A stretch of DNA of 64,000 nucleotides from Mycolicibacterium phlei. GTDB taxonomy: Bacteria > Actinomycetota > Actinomycetes > Mycobacteriales > Mycobacteriaceae. The notes under the pieces are model-generated. The model was given only the letters and a program-made list of their open reading frames with translations, was not told the origin of the DNA and ran no database searches. The stretch lies in assembly GCF_001583415.1 (NCBI RefSeq), contig NZ_CP014475.1:4712001-4776000 (forward strand), in the 5' to 3' direction. Below, piece by piece: positions 1 through 8,846 of the stretch. Position numbers and translations under genes: made by a program. Numbering within the stretch: the stretch's first letter is position 1; each line of letters begins with the position of its first letter.

Positions 1-2420
1 TCGACGAAGTGCAGTGTGTCGCCCGATGTGCCGCCCAGCACGATCTGCACCGTGGCGCCGCCGAGGGTGTCCGAGTCGAGGTCACCCACCGCCAGCACCG
101 CGGACCCCACCTGCAGGGGGTCGCCACCGACCGTGGTCAGTCCTCCGGCCGGGGAGACCACCACCGTCGGCGGAATGTTCACCGCGGGCAGGACGGCGAG
201 GACGGTCGCGGCGGGGATGCTGAGAATCGAGCCGTCGGTGGCGGTGAAGGTGACAGTCCTACCCACCAGGCCGAGCTGGGTGGCGGTGAACGTCACCGAC
301 TGCAACGCCGCCTCATACTCCTCGACGGTCGCGTTGCCGGTGAGCGTCAGCGTGTAACTCGACGCGTCCCACGTTCCTTTGATGTTGTCGGTGTCGGTGA
401 ACAGCAGGGTGTCACCTTCGGTCGCACCCGCCCCCAGCCGAACGGTCGCGCCGCTCAGCGTCGATGAGTCGAGGTCGATCAGTGACAGCACGGCGTCACC
501 GACGGCGGCCGGATCACGGCCCAGGGTGTACGAGGGCGCCATCGGCAGAGCGACGATGACCGGACCCACCAGAGGCGGCAGTACCGACACAGTCGTGACC
601 GCCGGGACGCCGGTGAACGTGCCGTCGGTGGCCACGAAGTTGATCGTGCGCACCACTGTGCTGACGCTGGAGGCGGTGAACGTGATCGACTGCAGCGCAG
701 CCTGATACTCCGCGGCGCTGGCGTAGCCGGTCAGCGTCAGGGTGTACGAGTCGGCGTCCCAGACCCCTTTGATCTTGTCGGTGTTGACGAAGTGCAGCGT
801 GTCTCCGCTCGTCGCCCCCAGCCCGATCGCCACCGTCGCACCGGTCAGCACCGACGAGTCCGGATCCGCCACCGAGATGACGGCCTTGCCGACCTCCGAC
901 GGGTCCTGCCCCAGGGTGTAGGGGTCGGCGACCGGCAGGGCCACCACCACCGGAGCCACCAGCGACGGCACCACCTGCATCGTCACCGGCACGTCGACGA
1001 GCAGGTTGTCCCGCTGGGCGAGTCCGAAAAACCTTGCGGTGGTTTCGAATACGCCTTGGATGAGACCGAAGATCCCCGGCAGGTGCGTCGCCGCCGAGTC
1101 ACTGATCCGCACGGTGAAGCTGTCCTGCTCATCGCTGAGCAGGTGGGCGGCGTCGCGCGTGTAGACGTAGGTTCCGTCGGGGTTGACGACGACGGTGCCC
1201 AACCTGGGCCCGTTGACCACCGTGTACGTCAGCGGGTCGCCGTTGGGGTCGTGGGCGTCCAGATCGCCGGTGACCAGGCCCGGCACGAGCTGGATGTTCT
1301 GCTGCGGGTAGGCGATCGGCCGCCGGTTGAAGAAGGTGTGCGTGATCTCGCGCCGCACCCAGGCCAGCACCGTCCACAGCAGCGGCATCTGCGGCGGCGC
1401 GGCAGGCCCGTTGACCAGCAGCGGCGACAGGATCGCCGTCACGGCGAAGGTCGCGGCGTCGACGATAGCGCCGGGAATCGACATCACAGCCGCCACCAGG
1501 TCGACCGGCTTCTCGGTCGACGGCACAAGCTGGACCTTGGCGAACTTGGCCGCCGAGTTCAGGCCGGCCGGTTCGGAGTCCTCGTCGAGGGCGGCGGTGA
1601 GGAAGACGTGTTCGCCCTCACCGGTTTCCTGCTCGTCACCGGTATCCGCGGCTCGGCCGGCACCGCCGGGCGCCGGCGGCTCCCCCGCGCTGGGGCTCTC
1701 ATCGGACGGCACGGGGTCGACGTTCTCCGCGGCGTTCTCCGCGCCCTGGTCGGGGCCGGGCTGCTCGTCCGCCGCGGGAACCGCGGTGTCGGCGGGCGAC
1801 TCCGGCTGCGCCGGCGTCGCGTCGGTGGACTCCTCTGCGCCGCTCTCCTGTTCGGTGGCCTCCTGTTCGGCGTCCTCATCGTGCTCGTCTTCGTGCTCGT
1901 CATCGTGCTTGTCGATAGGGGACCCGACCGTCCCGTAGGTGGAGTCGATGGCGCCGCCCGAGCTGCCGACGTTCATCGTCGGCACATCGGTGCCGGTTGT
2001 GTCGGTTCCGGTTCCCGACGACGCGCCACCGCCGTGGGCCTTCCCGTCGTCTTGCGTTTCCTCATTCCGCGTCGAGACGGACGTCGACGGCCCGGCGGAC
2101 TCGCCGCCGGTCGAGCCCGGAGAGTTCTCGGAGGCCCCGGCGTCGCCGTCATCCGCCTTGGCGACCGTCGGTGTGCTGGCGACCGCGATGCCGACGCCGA
2201 GGGTCACAGCGAGCGCGCCGACCCGGCCGATGTATTTGCCGTAACCGGCGGAGACCTTTGCGTGCCTGGGGCCGCGGTAGTTGCCGGCCGACAGCAGGGC
2301 GGGGTCGAGGTCCGCGATCAGCTTCGCGACGTCGGTCCGGTCCTTGACCCGGCTTGTCGCCCGACCGGACACGGTGGGCGTGGAACGATCGGTACGACGA
2401 CGTGCTGGATTAGCGCACAC
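1..2420 (-). CDS. Large exported surface protein with tandem Ig/cadherin-like repeats (3' end beyond window)
   Basis: The frame is open from a GTG at 2420 to the left edge, so only the first ~806 residues are present. A GGAGG box lies 7 nt before the GTG and fixes the start. Residues ~1-60 are basic; ~63-85 are hydrophobic (GKYIGRVGALAV motif), ending in an AKA signal-peptidase-like site near residue 89. Next comes a ~150-residue Asp/Glu/Ser/Pro-rich low-complexity segment. A domain at ~300-470 has the cadherin/Ig-like DPNGDPLTYTVV signature, and it is followed by at least three ~115-residue repeats, each with a GATV..SGDTLHF core. This build is that of a secreted cell-envelope adhesin-like protein. 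The KYIGRVGALAV-type leader is, as I recall, shared by many large mycobacterial surface proteins. The true function is unknown. Confidence 0.8.
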   Translation of the reverse strand, partial: MCANPARRRTDRSTPTVSGRATSRVKDRTDVAKLIADLDPALLSAGNYRGPRHAKVSAGYGKYIGRVGALAVTLGVGIAVASTPTVAKADDGDAGASENSPGSTGGESAGPSTSVSTRNEETQDDGKAHGGGASSGTGTDTTGTDVPTMNVGSSGGAIDSTYGTVGSPIDKHDDEHEDEHDEDAEQEATEQESGAEESTDATPAQPESPADTAVPAADEQPGPDQGAENAAENVDPVPSDESPSAGEPPAPGGAGRAADTGDEQETGEGEHVFLTAALDEDSEPAGLNSAAKFAKVQLVPSTEKPVDLVAAVMSIPGAIVDAATFAVTAILSPLLVNGPAAPPQMPLLWTVLAWVRREITHTFFNRRPIAYPQQNIQLVPGLVTGDLDAHDPNGDPLTYTVVNGPRLGTVVVNPDGTYVYTRDAAHLLSDEQDSFTVRISDSAATHLPGIFGLIQGVFETTARFFGLAQRDNLLVDVPVTMQVVPSLVAPVVVALPVADPYTLGQDPSEVGKAVISVADPDSSVLTGATVAIGLGATSGDTLHFVNTDKIKGVWDADSYTLTLTGYASAAEYQAALQSITFTASSVSTVVRTINFVATDGTFTGVPAVTTVSVLPPLVGPVIVALPMAPSYTLGRDPAAVGDAVLSLIDLDSSTLSGATVRLGAGATEGDTLLFTDTDNIKGTWDASSYTLTLTGNATVEEYEAALQSVTFTATQLGLVGRTVTFTATDGSILSIPAATVLAVLPAVNIPPTVVVSPAGGLTTVGGDPLQVGSAVLAVGDLDSDTLGGATVQIVLGGTSGDTLHFV

Positions 2421-3126
2421 TTGACTGCCTCCGGTGGCTGACGTGATGACGGGACGGCTCCGGGGCAGGACGGACCGTCACCGTGACAGCTGCGTCAGTG
2501 ACGTCCCCGCCGGTCAATGCGCACATCGCCGCGCCCTTTCGACACAAGGCCCCCGGCCTTGCTCTAGCCCCAACTGCGGGTCGTATCTCCCGGAAACGGG
2601 AATACAGTCCCATCGGAGGATTTTGCCATACCTTCGCGACCGTTTGCTATTGGATCCGGTAAGCGAACATGTTGTCGTAATTTGTCAATACCGGGTCCAT
2701 GGCCCCCGATTCGGCGACAACCCTCCACACCTCCGAAAGAGCCGAGGTCACACGTGCATTCCCCGGGCAGGCGAAACATGGCGCACATTCGCGCAGCCTC
2801 ACCGGCCGAGCAGGATTCGGTACGTTTCAGCAAACATCGGTTAGTAGCGAAATGCGACTCTACCTAGTTTGCTGAAATTCGCTACCGCAAGGTTTGGAAA
2901 TGGTTGCTCACTACCGAACCTTCAAGATCAACTTCCGCAACGCACTGACGCGATATCGCCAAAGGCGCAGTTCAGCGCGTCGCGCCCACCGACAACGGCA
3001 ATCGTGCGGAATCCGCATCGGATTTGCCGCAGAATTGACGCACCGGTAACTTACGCGGTTTGCCATACCCGCGGGTTTCCGACCGTGCCGTCGCGTCAGG
3101 AACCGTCGCGGGACGAGGCCCGCAGG
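2421..3126. other. 706-bp non-coding regulatory gap
   Basis: No convincing gene is seen on either strand; the open frames here lack mycobacterial protein character and ribosome sites. The stretch is visibly AT-richer than its neighbours. It holds the promoter side of the surface-protein gene that starts at 2420 and lies downstream of the HTTM gene. Visible elements: a GTCAC-C-GTGAC palindrome near 2477-2487, TTTGCCATACC at about 2624 and again near 3060, TTTGCTA near 2643, and a set of nested inverted repeats at 2825-2885 (separate entry). Confidence 0.6.
2825..2885. repeat. Two interlocked inverted repeats
   Basis: TTTCAGCAAAC (2825-2835) is the exact reverse complement of GTTTGCTGAAA (2867-2877). 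GTAGCGAA (2844-2851) is the exact reverse complement of TTCGCTAC (2878-2885). The arms alternate A-B-A'-B', so as RNA they could form a pseudoknot or two exclusive hairpins; as DNA they could be paired protein-binding sites. They lie about 400 bp upstream of the surface-protein start. No known family is recognised. Confidence 0.6.
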
Positions 3127-4443
3127 TCAGCTTGGGTGACCCGTGAGCTGACCGTTGCGTTGAGCGTGCCGGCCCGCGACGTGGGTGTCGGCGCCGGGCG
3201 AGTGGACGGTCAGCGGAATGGCTACGCCGGTGTCGCCCACCTTCCGGATCTCACTGGTCGATCCGACGACCCGTGGCGGACGTCGTTCTTCGCTGCTGTC
3301 CGCGAAGATCTCCGTGGGCAGCTTCACCCGCAGCGGCACCTCGGCCGGGCGTCGCTTGGGCGGCACCGGTGCCGGAGTCTCCTCACCGTGACGCTGTCCG
3401 GTCTCACCGCCGGCGGGTGGCTTCGCTCCCGCGGGTTGACGTTTCCGGGCAGGCGACTCGTCCGCGACCTCGTCGTCCTCGTCACTGCCCGTGTCGCTGC
3501 CCATGAAACCGTCGATGAGACCCGCCTTCATCCTGAGCAGCCGCGACTGCACGCCCCTCGCGAGTGCTTCCGCGCGCTCCGGCGGGATGAACGCGAGGTA
3601 GAGGATGAACATCGCGAAGGAGAAGAACCCGACCTCCAGGAACAGGCTGATGCCAAGGTGGAGCGCCACACCACTGGCCAGAACCCAGGGCCGCCACGCA
3701 CGCTTCCAGACGAGGATGGCGATGCCGAGCTCGATGATCAGCGTTCCCCACGTCAGTGTGTTGGAGATCAACAGATTCAAGGCGAACCAGTCGGGCGGGG
3801 GAACGATCAGCAGATCCCGCTGGCGCAGGGAGAAGCTGACCGCTGTGCCGTTCTGCCAGGTTTCGCCGGCCAGCTTCGCGATGACGGTCGCGGTGTAGAT
3901 CAGGGTCAGTTGGATCTGGATCAGACGCAGCGGCCACGGCCGGATCTCCCGGGCGTTGAAGAAGGAGCCGGTGCGACGGCGTTGATCCAGCGACAGCGCC
4001 GCGCCGCAGGGCGACAACGAAAGATAAAGCGCGACGATGCGGATAACCGTGTCACCGGAGTTGAAGATCACCGGGTTGCGCCGCTCGAACGACAGGATCA
4101 GCAGGAATGCCAGGACGGCGGCGAGCCGGCTGTGCCAGCCGACCGCCAGCGCGACGGACGCCAACAGCAGGACGAGCCACCCGACGAGGATCGCGCTGTC
4201 GCTCGTATAGACGTGGAACAGACCCCAGGTGTACGTGCGCGACGGCGGTTGCGGCACAACACCGGTGGTGCCGAACGCGACGTTGAGATCGGAGGCCAGC
4301 AGCAGTGTCCATCCGATCATCAGGACACCGAAGGCCATTCGCACGATGCCCAGCGTGTAGGCGGGCTCGGGGGTGAACCAGAAGGACTGCCAGCCCGCGA
4401 TCATCCTGTGACCACGGTCCTTAGCCACGGACATCAGTTTCAC
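3127..4443 (-). CDS. HTTM-domain membrane protein (vitamin K gamma-carboxylase-like fold)
   Basis: The 438-aa protein starts at a GTG overlapping the stop of the upstream gene (GTGA). Residues ~20-290 hold about eight hydrophobic segments, with the spacing and polar loops (RNPVIFNSGDTVIR, WQNGTAVSF) of the HTTM family, which is related to vitamin-K-dependent gamma-glutamyl carboxylase. A predicted cytosolic tail of ~140 residues is charged and Pro-rich. It is the last gene of a three-gene operon with the one-TM protein and the repeat-rich exported protein upstream, so it may modify or help export that product; this is inference. Bacterial HTTM proteins mostly have no known reaction. Confidence 0.75.
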   Translation of the reverse strand: MKLMSVAKDRGHRMIAGWQSFWFTPEPAYTLGIVRMAFGVLMIGWTLLLASDLNVAFGTTGVVPQPPSRTYTWGLFHVYTSDSAILVGWLVLLLASVALAVGWHSRLAAVLAFLLILSFERRNPVIFNSGDTVIRIVALYLSLSPCGAALSLDQRRRTGSFFNAREIRPWPLRLIQIQLTLIYTATVIAKLAGETWQNGTAVSFSLRQRDLLIVPPPDWFALNLLISNTLTWGTLIIELGIAILVWKRAWRPWVLASGVALHLGISLFLEVGFFSFAMFILYLAFIPPERAEALARGVQSRLLRMKAGLIDGFMGSDTGSDEDDEVADESPARKRQPAGAKPPAGGETGQRHGEETPAPVPPKRRPAEVPLRVKLPTEIFADSSEERRPPRVVGSTSEIRKVGDTGVAIPLTVHSPGADTHVAGRHAQRNGQLTGHPS

Positions 4444-5063
4444 GACGACGCTCCCGGGTCGGGGGACGGTTGCGGTTGTTGGTTGGGCTGCGGCAGCCGC
4501 ACGTCATAAATGATGTGCTCTGACCGCTTGACCTCGCCCTTGATCGGTAGCGTCTCGGTCTTCACCAGCATCGCCACGCGGGCCGGACGCTCACCCTTCT
4601 TCGTCATCTTCCGCAGAACCCAGGCGGCGAGTCCGTCCCGGAATTCCTTGTGTTTGATGACTTCTTCCTTGATCTTGCGCCAGTAGAGACCGGGCATGGT
4701 GTCGTCTTCGCTGATGAGCCAGACCCGGTCCTCACCGTCGGCCATCACCACATGCACTTCGAGCACAGAGAACGTCCGCGGCGGGTTGGGCGCGAACATC
4801 CCCCAGTTCTGGTCCAGTCCGGTGGCCCGGGCGACGGGTCCGAGAACCGGTGACGCCATCTGCTTGAAGACCGAGTTCGGTATCGACGCCAACACCGCCG
4901 TGCCGAGAATGCCGACGATCAGCACGCTGACGGCGATATCGCGGGCCTTCCCCAGCCTCACTCGGGAGATTCGACGGGGCTTCCCCTTCCGTGAGGTCCT
5001 GGAGTGCGAGCGCGGCCGCGTCGACTGCTCGACCCTAGGGGCTTCTGTAACGGGAGTCTTCAT
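4440..5063 (-). CDS. Single-TM protein, DUF5819-like, partner of HTTM protein
   Basis: A 207-aa protein with a basic Ser/Arg/Lys N-terminus (~1-42), one hydrophobic segment (~44-65) and an extracytoplasmic-type domain containing WGMFAPNPPRTFS, as seen in the DUF5819-type proteins commonly encoded beside HTTM genes. The C-terminus is Pro/Gln-rich. The stop overlaps the HTTM start by 4 bp and the start lies 16 nt after the repeat-protein stop, which implies co-transcription and probably a membrane complex with the HTTM protein. The family name is from memory; no catalytic motif is visible. Confidence 0.65.
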   Translation of the reverse strand: MKTPVTEAPRVEQSTRPRSHSRTSRKGKPRRISRVRLGKARDIAVSVLIVGILGTAVLASIPNSVFKQMASPVLGPVARATGLDQNWGMFAPNPPRTFSVLEVHVVMADGEDRVWLISEDDTMPGLYWRKIKEEVIKHKEFRDGLAAWVLRKMTKKGERPARVAMLVKTETLPIKGEVKRSEHIIYDVRLPQPNQQPQPSPDPGASS

Positions 5064-5079
5064 TCGCCATCACCCGCCT

Positions 5080-8000
5080 CTACAGGGACCTGTTGGGGAA
5101 GATCAGGTCGATCGCGCTGTCGACGAGGTAGAAGAAGAAGTCGAAGACGCTGCGAATCAGGCTGCCCAGCCAGTGGAAGAACTTGTACAGGGGGCTGCGT
5201 CCTCCCGATCCGCCTCCGTCGGTGGAATCGGTTGTCCCCGTCGAGGTGTCGCTGGCGCCGGCGAGACTCCCGGTGACGTCGCCCAGCGTGCTGGTGACAT
5301 CGCCCAGTGTCCCGGTCACCGAGCTGGTGAGATCGCCGACGGTGCTGGTGACGTCGCCCAGGGTGCTGGTCACCGAACCCGTGACGTCGCCGAGCGTGCC
5401 GGTGACATCACCCAGCGTGCCGGTCACCGATCCCGTGACATCACCGAGCGTGTCGGTCACATCACCCAACGAGCCGGTCAGATCCGCGGTCGTCAGACCA
5501 TCAACCAGACCGCCCACCGTGTCGGTCACCGAACCGGTCACATCACCGACCGTGCCGGTCACATCACCCAGCGTGCCGGTCACCGAACCCGTGACATCAC
5601 CGACGGTGCCGGTCACATCACCCAGCGTGCTGGTCACCCCATCGGTGAGGCCACCCACCGTGCTGGTCACCCCGTCGGTGAGGCCACCCAGGGTGCTGGT
5701 CAACCCGCCCAGGGTCCCGTCATCACCACCCAAAGTGCTTGTCACACCGCCAGTCACGTCACCCAACGTGCCGGTCACCGAACCCGTGACATCACCCAGC
5801 GTGCCGGTCACATCACCCAGCGTGCCGGTCACCGAACCCGTGACATCACCCAGCGTGCCGGTCACATCACCGAGCGTGCCGGTCACCGAACCGGTGACAT
5901 CACCGAGCGTGTCGGTCACATCACCCAACGAGCCGGTCAGATCCGCGGTCGTCAGACCATCAACCAGACCGCCCACCGTGTCGGTCACCGAACCGGTCAC
6001 ATCACCGACCGTGCCGGTCACATCACCCAGCGTGCCGGTCACCGAACCCGTGACATCACCGACGGTGCCGGTCACATCACCCAGCGTGCTGGTCACCCCA
6101 TCGGTGAGGCCACCCACCGTGCTGGTCACCCCGTCGGTGAGGCCACCCAGGGTGCTGGTCAACCCGCCCAGGGTCCCGTCATCACCACCCAAAGTGCTTG
6201 TCACACCGCCAGTCACGTCACCCAACGTGCCGGTCACCGAACCCGTGACATCACCCAGCGTGCCGGTCACATCACCCAGCGTGCCGGTCACCGAACCCGT
6301 GACATCACCCAGCGTGCCGGTCACATCACCGAGCGTGCCGGTCACCGAACCGGTGACATCACCGAGCGTGTCGGTCACATCACCCAACGAGCCGGTCAGA
6401 TCCGCGGTCGTCAGACCATCAACCAGACCGCCCACCGTGTCGGTCACCGAACCGGTCACATCACCGAGTGTGCCGGTCACATCACCCAGCGTGCCGGTCA
6501 CCGAACCCGTGACATCACCGACGGTGCCGGTCACATCACCCAGCGTGCTGGTCACCCCATCGGTGAGGCCACCCACCGTGCTGGTCACCCCGTCGGTGAG
6601 GCCACCCAGGGTGCTGGTCAACCCGCCCAGGGTCCCGTCATCACCACCCAAAGTGCTTGTCACACCGCCAGTCACGCCGCCAACCGTGTCTGTCAGACCG
6701 TCGGTCAGGCCGCCGATCGTGTCGGTGACATCACCGAGCGTGCCGGTCACCGAACCGGTGACATCACCGACCGTGTCGGTCACATCACCCAACGTGCCGG
6801 TCACCGAACCCGTGACATCACCGAGCGTGTCGGTCACATCACCCAACGAGCCGGTCAGATCCGCGGTCGTCAGACCATCGACCAGACCGCCCACCGTGTC
6901 GGTCACCGAACCGGTCACATCACCGGCCGTGCCGGTCACATCGCCCAAGGTGTCGGTCAATCCGTCGGTGACGCCGCCGACGGTGTCGGTCACTCCGTCG
7001 GTGAGCCCGCCCAGTGTGCTCGTCACCCCGCTAAGGGTCCCGTCGTCACCGCCCAAAGTGCTTGTCACACCGTCGGTCAGACCGTCGAGCAGTCCGCCCA
7101 CAGAGCCGGTCACGTCGCCGGTCAGGTCGCCGACCGTCCCCGTGACATCGCCCACGGTGCCGGTCACCGAACCCGTCACGTCCCCGAGCGTGTCGGTGAC
7201 ATCGCCCAACGTCCCGGTCAGATCCGCGGTCGTCAGACCATCGGTGACGCCTCCGACCGTGTCGGTCAAGCCATCGGTCACCCCGCCGACCGTGTCGGTC
7301 AATCCGTCGGTCAGACCGCCGACGGTGTCGGTCACTCCGTCGGTGAGCCCGCCCAGTGTGCTCGTCACCCCGCCCAGGGTCCCGTCGTCACCGCCCAAAG
7401 TGCTTGTCACACCGTCGGTCACCCCGTCGGTCAGACCGCCCACGGAGCCGGTCACGTCGCCGGTCAGGTCGCCGACCGTACCGGTGACATCGCCCAGGGT
7501 GTCGGTGACGGAACCCAACGAGCCGGTCAGATCGGCCGTCGTCAACCCGTCGGTCACCCCGCCGACCGTGTCGGTCAAGCCGTCGGTGAGACCGCCGACC
7601 GTGTCGGTCAGGCCGTCGGTGAGACCACCCACTGTGCTGGTCAAACCATCAGTCAGACCGCCCACCAATCCACCGAGAAGTGCGGTTACGCCGACCTTCT
7701 CGTCGGACTCCACGGTTCTCTTGCCGGTGCCGCGTTTGGGCTCGTCATGGTCGTCATCGCCGCCCAGGGTGGACCCCGCGGCGCTCCCCACCGTCACGCC
7801 GGCGCCCACGCTGGTCTTCGGTCCGCCGGCCCTGGGTCCACTGCCGCCGGAGTCTGTGTCCTTCGAGGCACCGCCGGCGGAGTCGTTGTCGCCGCCGGAG
7901 CTGTCACTGTCTCCGCCGTCGTCGCCACCGGCGGGAGACAGCGGCAGATGCCCTGGTTCGAGCAGGCCCCCGGACCCGTTCATCAGGTGGACGCCGACCG

Positions 8001-8205
8001 TCGGCGGGGCCTGCAGGTAGGTGCCGAGGGCCAGGGCCATACCTCCCGCGAACAGGCTTGCGCCGACGGTCCGCGGTTTGATCAGCGGATTCGGCGGCGC
8101 CGCCCGATGGCGACCGCCCGAATCACCTGCCTCGGTTGACCGCTCGCCGACAGGCGACTTCCTGGTGGACGCGCGATGTCTTCCGCGTGCTGGCGTCTCA
8201 GCCAT
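5080..8205 (-). CDS. 1041-aa Gly/Thr/Val/Asp/Leu repeat protein with membrane-type ends
   Basis: The start is placed at the ATG at 8205 (AGAGAGG 9-15 nt upstream) rather than an in-frame GTG at 8226. The N-terminus is basic with a hydrophobic segment near residues 45-65, consistent with export. A Ser/Asp/Gly linker precedes about 800 residues built almost only from A, D, G, I, L, S, T and V in units such as LGDVTGT, GGLTDGVT and TGSVTGT, with Leu/Val every 3-4 residues. The C-terminus is different: SPLYKFFHWLGSLIRSVFDF and onward is aromatic and amphipathic or membrane-seeking. It is the first gene of the operon with the DUF5819-like and HTTM genes. It includes a perfect 459-bp duplication. 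No known family is recognised; it is probably a cell-envelope protein. Confidence 0.8.
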   Translation of the reverse strand: MAETPARGRHRASTRKSPVGERSTEAGDSGGRHRAAPPNPLIKPRTVGASLFAGGMALALGTYLQAPPTVGVHLMNGSGGLLEPGHLPLSPAGGDDGGDSDSSGGDNDSAGGASKDTDSGGSGPRAGGPKTSVGAGVTVGSAAGSTLGGDDDHDEPKRGTGKRTVESDEKVGVTALLGGLVGGLTDGLTSTVGGLTDGLTDTVGGLTDGLTDTVGGVTDGLTTADLTGSLGSVTDTLGDVTGTVGDLTGDVTGSVGGLTDGVTDGVTSTLGGDDGTLGGVTSTLGGLTDGVTDTVGGLTDGLTDTVGGVTDGLTDTVGGVTDGLTTADLTGTLGDVTDTLGDVTGSVTGTVGDVTGTVGDLTGDVTGSVGGLLDGLTDGVTSTLGGDDGTLSGVTSTLGGLTDGVTDTVGGVTDGLTDTLGDVTGTAGDVTGSVTDTVGGLVDGLTTADLTGSLGDVTDTLGDVTGSVTGTLGDVTDTVGDVTGSVTGTLGDVTDTIGGLTDGLTDTVGGVTGGVTSTLGGDDGTLGGLTSTLGGLTDGVTSTVGGLTDGVTSTLGDVTGTVGDVTGSVTGTLGDVTGTLGDVTGSVTDTVGGLVDGLTTADLTGSLGDVTDTLGDVTGSVTGTLGDVTGTLGDVTGSVTGTLGDVTGTLGDVTGSVTGTLGDVTGGVTSTLGGDDGTLGGLTSTLGGLTDGVTSTVGGLTDGVTSTLGDVTGTVGDVTGSVTGTLGDVTGTVGDVTGSVTDTVGGLVDGLTTADLTGSLGDVTDTLGDVTGSVTGTLGDVTGTLGDVTGSVTGTLGDVTGTLGDVTGSVTGTLGDVTGGVTSTLGGDDGTLGGLTSTLGGLTDGVTSTVGGLTDGVTSTLGDVTGTVGDVTGSVTGTLGDVTGTVGDVTGSVTDTVGGLVDGLTTADLTGSLGDVTDTLGDVTGSVTGTLGDVTGTLGDVTGSVTSTLGDVTSTVGDLTSSVTGTLGDVTSTLGDVTGSLAGASDTSTGTTDSTDGGGSGGRSPLYKFFHWLGSLIRSVFDFFFYLVDSAIDLIFPNRSL
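5461..6675 (-). repeat. 459-bp (153-codon) tandem repeat inside the repeat-protein gene
   Basis: Copies start at 5461, 5920 and 6379. By direct comparison the first two copies look identical over all 459 bp. The third matches for about 297 bp with a two-base change near 6466 and then diverges at about 6676; the phase mark recurs once more at 6838. The unit length is a multiple of three, so the frame is kept. The near-identity points to very recent duplication, or to gene conversion. Confidence 0.9.
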
Positions 8206-8846
8206 CGCCCCGACCTCTCTCGCCACGAAGCCTCTAGGGCCTCGTATCCATCCCTGTCAAGGGTCAACTGTCCCAAACCTGGGAGAATTGTCCCGGTGCG
8301 CGGATTTTGCCACACCGGTTTCGGGGTTGGCTAGCAAATCGTCGAAGCGAATTTTGACCTTTCGATCTTTCAAGCTGTTTGAACAGCTCAGAGGCGCGCC
8401 AGCGATCTGAAACCCGCCTCCAGCCTCGGTCACGCCACCAGAAAACCTGGAAATGTCCTTATTCTTGGTAACTTTCGCCCATCGGTCGGGGGCTCATCGA
8501 CGCTCGCCGTAGACAGCCGCACCCGGCCGGTTTCAGAAGAGACGCAATCCCCGCACCGGCTGGCTAACCCGAACGCACAATTTTTACCTAGGCCAACTAG
8601 TTTGCTAGCTGATTCGTCACCGCGTCGAACCTTCTCCCCGGTGCGCCACCTGCCGACGAGGCCCGGCCCCGGTCCGTCCGCGAAACCGCTGATAACGCGA
8701 CCCGCGGTAGCGCAACAGCACACCCCCGGTTGGTGAATGACCTACGTCACACTCCCCCGCCATGCGAGTGGCAGATCACGCCACCCCTTTGCCATAAATG
8801 CAAACTTCGGAGGATTGGTGTCACTCAGACATTCTCGACCCGGCAC
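8206..8846. other. 641-bp non-coding gap upstream of repeat-protein operon
   Basis: No convincing gene is seen. The left part is the upstream region of the minus-strand repeat-protein operon. On that strand a TTGACA (8260-8255) is followed 18 nt later by TAGAGG, a weak promoter candidate. AACTGTCCC (8266-8274) and AATTGTCCC (8286-8294) form a direct repeat with a 20-bp period. GGATTTTGCCACACC near 8302 matches, with one change, a motif near 2618 upstream of the other surface-protein gene. GCTAGCAAA (8330-8338) and TTTGCTAGC (8601-8609) are exact reverse complements. TTTGC-N7-GCAAA lies near 8788-8804. Confidence 0.5.

Noticed and set aside
792..2441. 549-codon plus-strand open frame
   Set aside because: It is antisense to the surface-protein gene, which has a clear GGAGG start, signal segment and Ig-like repeats; the plus frame is Arg/His/Gly-rich noise.
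5400..7660. CRISPR-like look of repeated short blocks
   Set aside because: There are no unique spacers of constant length and no cas genes; the repeats keep codon phase and encode protein.
4696..8139. Very long open frames (1147 and 945 codons) on the plus strand opposite the repeat-protein gene
   Set aside because: They are antisense shadows: the minus strand has signal, linker and C-terminal membrane features, ribosome site and operon context, while the plus frames are monotone products of the same DNA repeats.
8430..8723. Possible 97-aa small gene on the minus strand
   Set aside because: No ribosome site, atypical composition and no recognisable domain; it lies in a regulatory-looking gap.
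8796..8807. RamB-like site (AAGTTTGCATTT on the minus strand)
   Set aside because: It lies about 600 bp from the nearest start on that strand and downstream of the ABC genes; the match alone is too weak to name a regulator.
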